64,000 bases of DNA from Larix kaempferi (lineage: Eukaryota; Streptophyta; Pinopsida; Pinales; Pinaceae). Below are positions 48,401 to 57,539 of this stretch, one piece after another (position 1 is the stretch's first letter; each line of letters opens with the position of its first letter). The stretch covers positions 52,072,501 through 52,136,500 of the forward strand of contig BSBM01000001.1 in NCBI GenBank assembly GCA_027924585.1, in the 5' to 3' direction. The notes below the pieces were generated by a model. That model saw only the letters and a program-made list of their open reading frames with translations. It did no database searches and had not been told where the DNA came from. The position numbers and the translations under genes were made by a program.

Positions 48401-48672
48401 CTAAGAGGTATAGGAAATCTAAGTTAGTACTGACAATTATTGAATGTATTATCGGATTTGCATTACGCAAAATTATGATTGAGTTCCTGGGGATCTATTG
48501 GAAGCATGTTGGATGAAAAAGAAAACTAATGATTAAAATCACTAGTGATTATGGCCTCGATTGTTTGAGAAAAATAGAAGGGAATGGAAAGAAGATGATA
48601 ATAGGAAATTAAGATAAAGCCTAGCGTCGAAAGTGCAATAACAAAAATTAACTTCGGGACGAAGTTCTAAAT
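42450..48672 (+). other. Non-coding interior of H
   Basis: 6.2 kb with no open frame longer than 85 residues and no gag/pol motif in any frame. Small internal repeats: a TGAAATTTTAGATCTC pair (near 42754 and 42817), a roughly 60-bp CGACCTCTGNACATTGTTATTTG pair (near 44370 and 44418) and a 22-bp GTTGAAATCAATCTATCGCT tandem pair (near 44866). A-rich tracts occur at 45280-45305 and 46327-46349. Leader-like packaging signals may be here but cannot be read by eye. Confidence 0.8.
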
Positions 48673-48685
48673 AAGTAGGGGTGTA
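48673..48685 (+). other. Polypurine tract of H
   Basis: AAGTAGGGGTGTA immediately precedes the 3' LTR; 25 bp upstream is CTTCGGGACGAAG, shared with E and G. Confidence 0.85.
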
Positions 48686-50452
48686 TGTAGTGCCCCTAGA
48701 CTACTATAGACATTAAGGGCACCTGCTGAGTCACCTGACTGTTTGAAACATTAATAAAATAACCCTATGATTTTATTTTGAGTATATTTATGATTACGAT
48801 TGATTGATATATGTGCATTTGGGTAGTTATTGTGAATGGACAATTTCATGTTGTTTAACGATTAACTTTGATATGAAAACTGTACATATGAATGATGCTT
48901 AACGACTAGCTGTGTAATTGATTATGTGATTAGACGAAAGAGTAATGATTAAGTAAATTATAGATGCTTAATGAAGCAACAGATTTATAAACCAAATTGT
49001 GATTATTGAGGACAGTGCTACTAATTTACGTTTGTGAGAAATGTGTGTAGCGACAGGTGAAACGGTTCACCAACGGACACACAAAGGAATATGAAGGGTC
49101 GTAGAGTACGAGTAAATCACACACAGGGAGAGCGACGACGATGTCGACTTCCGACGGAATACCACGCTTGAGAAGATAAGCACTGATCCGCTTGCTCAAG
49201 AGGAAAGCGTGAGGGCGTACGAGGTGGGCCACGACGGAGCTGGTCACGTACGAGTTGGGGGGCGCGCAGTGAGAACGGACTCACTCCTCAACGCCATTAG
49301 TCCCTAATAGCGTGTAGACGGAGGATGGAAGGTAACGGCTCCTGAAATCCCTACATGAAGTTCCCGCAAGTCAAAACGGAAGGATGACGGCAGAAGGGCC
49401 CGACGGTGCGGTACCCTGCCAAGAACGGAAAGAGTGAATGCAAGGACCCAACGATGTGGTGCCTTGATGAGGAATGGAAACTATGGATGACTGGACTCGA
49501 TGGAGTGGTGCCATGTCAGAGAAATTAAATTAAGGAACAAGGAGGCCCAACGGCGCGACACCGGGTCCCTAGTAAAAGTTGATTGCTAAACTTAACTGCA
49601 TTGAAACGTATAATTTTGCACCTAGAACTTTACTTAGAAATGCATTTGAGTACTTTAGGCATTTGCACAAAAATTAATACTTTGGCATTTAAATAATATT
49701 AAGTGTTATTTAGGCATTGCACATGAAAGGATATTCTTGATTACTTAAAAATATTATAAATATTTATTTAGGAGCAAAATGGAATCCTAGGCATGGACAC
49801 CTAGTCAACTCCACCTACACCACAAATCTAGGAGTTAAGTGAAATATCTAGGGGACAAACATGAGCAAACTTAGGGATGTTGGTGCATCTCCTAGAGAAA
49901 CTGACACTTGGATGGGTGAGTTGTTTTTCATTAAAGAATTAATTAAATAATTATTTATGCATGAAGCGACATGTGTCGCAGGGGATTTTCCTTTAAAAGG
50001 GAGACCTTGGGGATGGGTAAAGGACCCAGACCCTGGATGACTATCGTAATATTGAGTTACCTCATGACTTGCTGCTATTAAGGGTTTGGCTGGAAATCTT
50101 GGTGGGGGGGAATCCCAAACTGGGTTTCATGAATATTTTTTTTTGTGTGTGAGCTCTACGACCCAAAGCTCGGGGGAGGCCATGCGACTGAAAGCATGAG
50201 CCTATGGTTGGGTGGCAAAGCTAACGGTTGCTTCGCCAATGGTTAAACGAGCTTTGTTGGAGGGATCCTACGGAAGACGAAGGCGACAATGGACCAGTCG
50301 GATCGGGTTGACAGGTTAAAGTTTTGCTTATTTTTGTTAAGTTATTCACGCTTTTTATTTTATTTTTCCAATAACTGTGATGGCTAATTTGTTTGTATGA
50401 AGTGGTTGAGTTTCAGGTTAAGCATGAAGGCCCCTACAGGAGGGGCACTACA
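48686..50452 (+). repeat. 3' LTR of H
   Basis: Same length as the 5' LTR (1767 bp). Visible differences include GACATTAAGG for GACATTGAGG, ATTAGACG for ATCAGACG, GAGAAGATA for GAGCAGATA, GATGGAG for GACGGAG, TCGCAGG for TCGGAGG, GCTGCTATT for GCTACTATT and TACGGAAG for TACAGAAG. Confidence 0.95.
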
Positions 50453-50457
50453 TTCAA

Positions 50458-50514
50458 ATAGTTGGGTCACTTAGCAGGTGCCCTCAATGTCTACAGTAGT
50501 TTAGGGGCACTACA
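50458..50514 (-). repeat. 3' LTR of G, remaining 57 bp
   Basis: Ends TTTAGGGGCACTACA on the + strand. It continues the LTR interrupted at 40667 and is the reverse complement of the first part of an H-like LTR. Confidence 0.8.
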
Positions 50515-50655
50515 TACATCCCTACTTATTTAGAACTTCGTCCCGAAGTTCAGAATAAATGTGGACAGTTATGATGCATCTCAATTGCGTCCTCCCCAGT
50601 GATAGAGCTAGGATTGTAACTGTCCTGCTGTACTTTGACTTGACCAATCAAGGAT
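50515..50655 (-). pseudogene. Chromodomain C-terminal scrap of G, with polypurine tract
   Basis: On the - strand it reads IGQVKVQQDSYNPSSITGED and then HLF followed by a stop, aligning with VIDQVKLQWDSYSPSSAT... of E. CTTCGGGACGAAG and AGTAGGGATGTA (polypurine tract) follow, then the LTR. It shows that G once encoded a Tekay-like pol. Confidence 0.75.
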
Positions 50656-50869
50656 AAGCATTTAAGCAAGAACTAATCAATCAATTATCCCACTCCACAC
50701 ATATAATTTAATTCATTAATTCATTTATAAACTATAGTCATGCACATCATCAGGTGATTCTCCCTTATTAAGACACATCCTAACTCGAAGGGCCACTTTA
50801 TTGAAGTCTGTTCCGCCGGGTCACTCGACAGGTGCCCTTAAAGTCCACAATCATTTTAGGGGCATTACA
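50656..50869 (-). repeat. Partial right LTR associated with G
   Basis: Ends CATTTTAGGGGCATTACA; GGGTCACTCGACAGGTGCCCTTAAAGTC parallels the left LTR end but with many changes (GCATTACA versus GCACTACA). It may be the deleted 5' LTR of G or belong to a related family. Confidence 0.5.
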
Positions 50870-50874
50870 ATGTG

Positions 50875-52361
50875 TAAATTAGATTTGAAGGCAAGAGTTC
50901 TCGAAGCTCAAACCAGTGATGAAGTTTACCTTTAAGTGAAATAAATATTGCAGTAGAGAAATGTAGATGAAAGGTGTGCAAGATTACATATTAGTGAAGA
51001 TGATGTTCTCTTTTATCAAGGTACTAGACTGTACATTCCATATTGTGCAGATTTGAAGAGGCTAGTGATGGACGAGATACATCAAATGCCATACTCTGGA
51101 CATCCAGGATATCAGAAGAATATAATAGTAGCAAGAAATAAATACTTTTGGCATGGGATGAAGAAGGACATAGCAATATACATTGTTAGGTGTCAAAAGT
51201 GCCAACAAGTCAAGGAAGAACGTCAACATCCAACATGATTGTTGCATCCTTTTCCCATTCCAGAATGGAAGTGGGAAGTAATTTCTATGGATTTTATAAC
51301 AGGTTTTTCAATGACAGTGAGGAATCATGATTCAATCATGGTAGTGGTGGACAAGCTATCAAAGGTAGATATATTCATTCTATTTAAGTCCAATCATAAT
51401 ACCAATGACAAGAAAATATATTCGTGAAGGAGATATTCAGATTGCATGGAATTCCCAAGGAAATAATTTCAGATCGTGATACAAAGTTCACATCCAATTT
51501 TTGGAAGGGATTATTCCAGGAATTGGGCACTCAATTGAAGTTTGGTATAGCATATAATCCTCAAAGAGATGGTTAGAATGAGAGGGTGAATCAGATTCTT
51601 GAAGACATGTTGAGGATGTATGTGATGGATAAACCATAAGAGTGGGAAGACTACCCACACTTTGTATAATTTTCATACAACAATGGATATCAAGAACCTT
51701 TGGGAATGAGTCCTTTTGAGGTATTGTATGGAAAAGGATGCAATACTCCAGTGAATTGGGATAATCCAAGGAATAGGGTAGTGCTTGCACCAGAGATGAT
51801 AAGGGAAATAGATTAAGATATTGTTAAAATCAGGAAAAATTTAAAGGCATCTCAAGATAGGCAGAAGATTTATGCAGATCTGAAAAGTGTGGATAAGGTG
51901 TTTCAGATTGGAGGCCATTTTTACTTAAGAGTGAAGGCAAGGAAAATTTCCCTGAAGTTGGGGTTGTGCCAAGTTGGAACCAAGATATTGTGGGTCATTT
52001 GAAGTCCTTGATAGGATAGGTCCAGCTACATATAGGATTGCATTTCTTGCTAACATGAGAGCTCATAATGTTTTCCATGTCTCTTTGATTAAGAAATATG
52101 TACATGATCCTATTCACATAATTGATTAGCATCTGATACAGGTCGAAACTGAGGGAGAGTTCCAAGTGGATCCTATGCGCATCCTTGACAAGAGGGTCAC
52201 TTTGCTCTGGAAAAAATCCATCAGACAGGTGAAGGTGCACTGGAAGCACCTTAGTCCCGAAGAGGCCACATGGGAGCTAGAGGATGCCATGAGAGAGGCA
52301 TTCCCATTTTTGTTCAGTTTTAAGAACTCCGAGGACGATGTTATTCTAAGGGGTAGGGAAT
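50875..52361 (+). pseudogene. Integrase and chromodomain (element A)
   Basis: Integrase zinc finger: HQMPYSGH then CQKC in 51053-51238. Core: VISMDFITGFSM near 51270, VVVDKLSKVDIF near 51340, IISDRDTKFTSNFW-like sequence near 51465 in another frame. Then a heavily broken stretch (51430-51960), FEVLDRIGPATYRIAF near 51995, NVFHVSLIKKYV near 52070 and a chromodomain (RQVKVHWKHLSPEEATWE near 52222) ending near 52366 at the LTR edge. Stops and frameshifts throughout. The chromodomain in this group is thought to steer integration to marked chromatin. Confidence 0.92.
52348..52361 (+). other. Polypurine tract of A
   Basis: AAGGGGTAGGGAA lies directly before TGTAACATCC and overlaps the last pol codons. 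Confidence 0.8.
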
Positions 52362-54868
52362 TGTAACATCCACATTTTGACCCTTAGGGATTATTGGCTT
52401 CAATGTAAATATTATATACATGCAATGTGTGTTTTCTCTAGTGTGGAGCTCAAGGCCAAGGCCCCACTAGAGGATGCTCAGGTTTTATTTAAAAGGAAAT
52501 TATTTGACATTCTGATTATCCATGTGCTATTAAGCCACGAGGTATTGTAAATGATGTAAATATTAAATATTACAATAAAATACCAAGAAAACTAGCTATG
52601 GAGGAAACCAATAAGAGAGGACCATGTCTATCCACTAGGGAGAGGTGAGGGGGTTATGGGATTGGACCATAGACTTCAAAATTTAACCCTTAGAACCCAT
52701 TTGACCTTCACTAATGACATTTATTTTTGCTGCGGAAGGTGGTTGAATAAATTGTTCCTTGAGGTCGATGGAGTGTGGGAAAACCTCGAAATTCAAGATG
52801 GAAGGGTATGGGAGATTTTTTTTCCTTGACCCTCACACCCTTCTACCCTGGGAATTCATATTCCTTGATCCCCATTCCATTAGGAAGAATAATCTGGGAA
52901 TTCAACGCAGAGAACAAGGATCCAAACAGGGAGAAAGAAGAAAATTGCAATTTCAAAGAAACCTTGATTGGTGAGTGCCAAAATTGCCTAGAAATTTGTG
53001 TGGGAAGCTTAATCCAGCAGGGGGTCCATTGATCTGAACCCTAGGGCGATTTGCAGCATGTGAAATGATCAAGAAGTGGTGAAGAGAACCCTGTGTTGAT
53101 AGCCGACAAACCATCTGGGAGATTGATTTGTTTGCTCACAGAAGGGGAAAAAAGACCAAAGTGGAAAGGAGAGAGAAAGGATAGGGTAGAAGGTAGGGTT
53201 GCTTGATAAATCGAGTGAAGTCTAGAGTCTCAAGGATCCAACATTTTGGACCTTTCTATTCCCACCGTGAAGACCACTGGAGGGAAGGTATGGCTTGAGG
53301 GACTGTATAGCAGTGAAAGGAATACTTCCTTGTGTTGGGTGTGGTAGGTATTATGGGTGCTAAGACTATTTGAGTGTGAATTGAGAGGCCTGTATATCTA
53401 TGGTTGATCTCACTCGATTAACATCCTCCTCTACTACTCCTTGAATGCTTGATAAAGCCAACTGTGAGTGTTGGATTAACATGTGTGTTTGTGAGAAGAC
53501 ATGATTGTGAGTGAGCCTATTTAGCCCTACTTAGTGGATACATAGCCCAGCTAGGGGGTGGTCTCTTAGCTGAAAGAGTATAGGATGGACAAAGACCTAT
53601 GGTTGGGTGGAATGTTTCTCTCACTTAGCTAGTTGCTTGGGCATTTCCATTTAAAGATAAGTGCTTTCTGTGGTGTTAAATGATTCCAGTTTTCATATGT
53701 TATGTCTACTTTTTATGTTCAAGTTATTTGAATGAATGATTGCATGAAATTGACCAATATGAATACCATGTATAGGTCTAAGTATGAGGATGAGTTCATG
53801 TTTGAACACTCACCATTTTCTTGAGCTTAATATGTTGCTAACCTTGCAGGTTGTAGATTTAGTTTTTGGTTTCATTATGGGTTTTTTTTAGGCATTGCAT
53901 ACACTGTTTGATGGAATGCATGGAATCACCTGGGCTTGGGGAAGGAATCAAATATCCCTGTTGTGTTTCATGCCCCTATGTGGGTCAGGTGAAAAGGGAA
54001 GTCATGGCCTAAGGTAGGTAGAACTCCTTCCAGAAGGGTAAAGGGGCATTGAGGGATTTTAGGAAAGAATTCAGTTGGAAATATGGCCAAGTCAGAGTAC
54101 TTAGATGTGGTAGGGGATCCCACCAGTTTATAGATCTCTCCAATATATTTCCAATGGTACTGGACTTGTCCAATTTGGTCTACGGATGAAGAAGTTATCA
54201 ACCTGAGAATTTTGTAGGTGCAGGGGTATGTGGTCCCGAATTTCCGAATCAGCAATGCGAATTGCGGATTGCGGAGGTTGGGGACCGAACTTTGGATTTC
54301 CATGGTTAGACATATGAATTTCTGAATCCGAAAAGTGGATTGCGCATTTCGGAAGTCGTAAGTGCGATTTCCACGGGGTTGGCACGTTGAATTTCTAACC
54401 TTCCACATCTGCAAAGAGGATTGCAGATTGCGGAATTCATAAGGGAAATTTCCACGAGGTTGGCGCATTGGATTTCCAACTTTCCGTATCTACAAAGAGG
54501 ATTGCAGATTGCAGAAGTCAGAGCAGTAAATTTTTCGAGACAACGATTTGGGGTTACGACTTCCGATTTCCGCATGAGGATTGCGGATTGCGGAAGTTGG
54601 ACGAGTAATTTTTGAGGCTGTGAAGTTGACTTCCGGATTCCGACTTTCGCAATGCGGATTGCGGATTGAGAAAGTTGGGAGCGCGAATTCTTCGAAAAGG
54701 TAACGTTGACAATATGAATTCCAAGTTCCGCATGTAGATTACGGCAAGGTAAATTGTGGATTGTGGATTAGAGGCCATTGCATTTATGTGTAAAATAGAG
54801 AGAATTGTTGAGAAAAATATTGTCTCCCATATCCTCTGAAGGGCACCAAGGCAACCGAGGACGTGACA
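52362..54868 (+). repeat. 3' LTR of A (full length)
   Basis: TGTAACATCCAC...GAGGACGTGACA, about 2.5 kb. Collinear with 3027-4987 over its last 1.9 kb, including the TTGCGGATTGCGGAAG array. It begins right after the polypurine tract. Beyond its end, AAATATTTAATG differs from the PBS seen after the 5' LTR. Confidence 0.88.
54240..54780 (+). repeat. Array of GCGGATTGCGGAAGT-type repeats in 3' LTR of A
   Basis: Same array as 4290-4880. GGTTGGC marks units at 54377 and 54458, again 81 bp apart. Both copies keep the order of units, so the array predates this insertion. Confidence 0.85.
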
Positions 54869-56515
54869 AAATATTTAATGCCTTTATTGAGGTTTGGGTG
54901 GATCTCTCTCCACATTTTTTCATTTTCCAAATTAAATATGTTTAACTCTTTTTCTAAGGGAGTTTCTTATGTATAGATCATAATCCCTGGTGTTTCTCCC
55001 TATCAAAAACATTCTAGGAGTACCCCCTCTTTATTCCTTGAAGTTTGGACAACTAAGAGTAGAAAATGATACCCAAAGATCCAAATTTCTTTTGAAATTA
55101 GACCAATGATACCTTGTATCTCATCCAAATCCCCACCTAGTGGGTCGTCCTAATTTTTTTACACCTTCGAGGAGATCCCATCTCAAATATTGGGATAGAA
55201 TTCATTGTATCGACAATTAAATCAATTCTACGAGAACTCAAATTCAAAATAATACTACCTCAACAAAGAGTACCACGCTCCATGATATGTTAAGCAACTA
55301 GTCATCTATTCATACTTTCTTCCTCCTCACCTTGAGTGTTAGGAATAATGGGTCTCCTCAATCTATGGATACCCCTAGGATCCCTTCTTAGATTACATAT
55401 CCAACCCCCCTTATCCCCAAACACTCTCCTAATCATCTTCTCAGATAGCGCATCAGCCTCATCATAGTGATTGAGGACTCATATGAGTAAACTTGTCCTC
55501 TACTCTCTCTTCTAGCCCTAGCTTCTAGTTCCATAACCACGTAACATGTTCTTATGGAGATTTCACTTATGTAATCATTGTTTGTCTCTTCCATTTTATT
55601 TACTAGACTATCTTAGATTTCTCTAGTTTTATTCTTCGATATTTTCTCGTTGTTGTTAGTGTAGGTATAGGATCATCCTTTGCACTCCCACTATGTATTG
55701 CACTGGTTGTAATAAAAACTCTAAAAAAAATGAAGAAAAGTAAGAAAATTGAAAGTAAACTTGTTTTTGGGCATGTAGGATTACTTGAGACTAGGGATGC
55801 CCATGTGTCAAATGAACAAGTTTCATAAGAACCTCTTATGGGAGGATACACAACTTATTCTAGGTCCAGTACAAGAACTATGAACATGGTTAACTAGTTA
55901 TTTCTCTACTTGGAAACATTCCAAAAATAAAATACACATGCATTGCTTAGATTATACTAAAGTATTTTAAAATTATTTACTCATGCCACCTAGATAAAAT
56001 CCCATATTTGGTTCCCTTCCTCCCATAACATAGATGCTTGATGTTTGATTCATTCTCTACCAGAACCTCACCATATCAAGGGAGGAGGAAGATGAGGTGA
56101 TTAACCATTGCACATGTTTGACCCCCATCCTCAGACTCGATTATTATTCCAAGATTTATCACCAAATTTCATTTAACTATAAGTATACTATTTGAATAAC
56201 TTCCAATATAATAAACCAGGTTCTCCAAACATTTCCACTTTAATGATAGAGAATACATTTTACAGATAACAATCACAGGTGAGTGGGACCACAATGCATA
56301 ACACCTACAATACCTATGATATTAATATTGAAGTGAGTGATTGTGCTATCACATCAATCTAGGGACGTACACTCCAAAGTCAACTTATGAATGGATAAAG
56401 CTTTTGTTGCACATAATGCCTCATAAAATCCATTTTTCTCACAATTTTTATACGGGTAAATCCATGAAGTTGGTTCACGATTTTTGGCAAGGGAAGTGCC
56501 AAATTTTTTTTTCCG
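54869..56515. other. Intergenic DNA, nothing firm
   Basis: No LTR, tRNA or clear gene. A - strand stretch at about 55303-55480 reads EADALSEKMIRRVFGDKGGW and NLRRDPRGIHRLRRP without a start codon and with a frame change near 55480; it may be a decayed coding remnant that I cannot name. Confidence 0.4.
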
Positions 56516-56522
56516 CAAACCA

Positions 56523-56637
56523 TCGATCGAGGTATTTTAAAGCCCTCGATCGAGGATTTTAAAATACCTTGATCGAGGGATTTAAAAGACCTCGATTGAG
56601 GGTTTTAATATACCTCGATCGAGGGCTAGGTTAAACT
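56523..56637. repeat. 23-bp tandem array with TCGATCGAGG core
   Basis: The core occurs at 56523, 56546, 56569, 56592 and 56615, exactly 23 bp apart, with TTTAAAA-like spacers. TCGATCGA is palindromic. More scattered copies (GATCGAGGGATTGG, CTCGATCGAGCAATTGCTCG) continue to about 56705, the last forming a longer palindrome. Confidence 0.95.
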
Positions 56638-56815
56638 CTCAATCAATCAATTTTTTGATCGAGGGATTGGTTAAAATCTCGATCGAGCAATTGCTCGATC
56701 AATCTGTTGAAACAATAAAAAAGCAATAATAGGGTCGCGGTCGACTGACCCTGTTTGAACGAAAATGACAGTGCAAAGTTGCTCGACTAAGGGAGATAGC
56801 TCAACCGAGAAGTTG

Positions 56816-56925
56816 CTTCCATGCCACGCCATGCCACGCCACACCACACCACAGCACGCTACCACGCCGCCACGCCATGTAGGCCACGCCACCACACCAT
56901 GTCGGCCATGCCACCAGGTAAGTTG
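56816..56925. repeat. CCACGCCA-type GC-rich simple repeat
   Basis: Degenerate CCACGCCA/CCACACCA/CCATGCCA units, strikingly GC-rich among AT-rich neighbours. The open frame opposite to it (Trp/Gly/Val-rich) is an artefact. Confidence 0.9.
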
Positions 56926-56984
56926 ACCCTAAACCCCTATTTATTTTTTAAATAAAATAAAAATTCTTATTTTTTTTATATAAA

Positions 56985-57400
56985 TTTATATCAACCGGCA
57001 GCATTTATGCTGATGCTGCCGGTTTGATTTCTAAATGTGTATTGGCAAGCATAAATGTTTCCGAAATAGACATTTGGAAATAAAACCGTCAACATAAATG
57101 TTGCCGGTCTTTTTTTTTCAAAAGATTTAACAAAATTGTGTAAAAAAACCATTGAAAACTTAGTTTTTTAGACCTATGAACCTTGGAATTACCAAAACCA
57201 TTTGAAAACTGATTGAAAACATGTTTTAAATTTACCATTTAAAACCATTTACATTATGTTAAACATGTTTTAAATATTAAATTTATGTTGTATTTATTAA
57301 TTGAAGATATTAATACTTTTGTTTATATCAAACAGTAGCGTTTATGCTGTCGGTTTTATTTTAAAATGTGTTTGGCAAGCATAATTTCTGCCCATTTTTT
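56985..57400. repeat. Duplicated hairpin-bearing segment
   Basis: AACCGGCAGCAT (56993-57004) and ATGCTGCCGGTT (57013-57024) form a perfect 12-bp stem with an 8-nt loop. A diverged copy of the segment, including TTTATATCAA, GCGTTTATGCTG and TTGGCAAGCATAA, lies at about 57321-57390, some 330 bp on. Confidence 0.75.
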
Positions 57401-57539
57401 TTCAATTCTTTGGGAATGCCAAAAGAATTGAAAAAAATATATATATATTTCAAAATAAAAGCGACAACATAAACATTGCCAGTATTTTTCCAATATAAGG
57501 TCATATAACCATGTAACAAATACCATTAACATTAAAAAA

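Larger units (their letters stand above)
40668..50452 (+). mobile_element. Young non-coding LTR retrotransposon 'H' (LARD type)
   Basis: Two 1767-bp LTRs (40668-42434, 48686-50452) with about seven differences by eye, a perfect target duplication TTCAA (40663-40667, 50453-50457), a PBS, a polypurine tract and a 6.25-kb interior without any gag or pol sequence. This is the pattern of a large retrotransposon derivative (LARD) mobilised in trans. Total 9.8 kb. The near-identity of the LTRs makes it the most recent insertion here. Confidence 0.93.
39042..50869 (-). mobile_element. Deleted Tekay-like element 'G' (contains H)
   Basis: The insertion is flanked by ATGTG at 39037-39041 and 50870-50874. 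On the + strand the left LTR (39042-40667 plus 50458-50514, about 1.68 kb) begins TGTAGGACCCCTCC. After it come a polypurine tract, about 130 bp of chromodomain coding, then about 215 bp ending GGGGCATTACA that looks like the tip of the other LTR. Nearly the whole interior is gone. H sits inside the left LTR. Confidence 0.75.
3027..54868 (+). mobile_element. Outer Tekay-like Ty3/gypsy chromovirus 'A', split by three insertions
   Basis: Order on the + strand: truncated 5' LTR (3027-4987), PBS (4991), gag start (to 5786), gag end/protease/RT start (13341-14906), RT-RNase H (37953-39036), integrase-chromodomain (50875-52361) and 3' LTR (52362-54868). The three gaps are insertions with readable ends: a TIR transposon (5787-13338), F (14907-37952) and G (39042-50869). 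Removing them leaves about 9.4 kb. The 5' LTR lacks about its first 600 bp; the flanking element B may have inserted there. The reading across the gaps is coherent in protein order and strand, which makes the reconstruction firm. Many stops and frameshifts show it is the oldest unit. Confidence 0.85.

Noticed and set aside
56523-56705. Regularly spaced repeats resembling a CRISPR array
   Set aside because: The 23-bp period leaves no true spacers, the inter-core sequence is itself repeated, and the genome is eukaryotic.
56671-56895. Trp/Gly/Val-rich - strand open frame
   Set aside because: Translation of the CCACGCC repeat.
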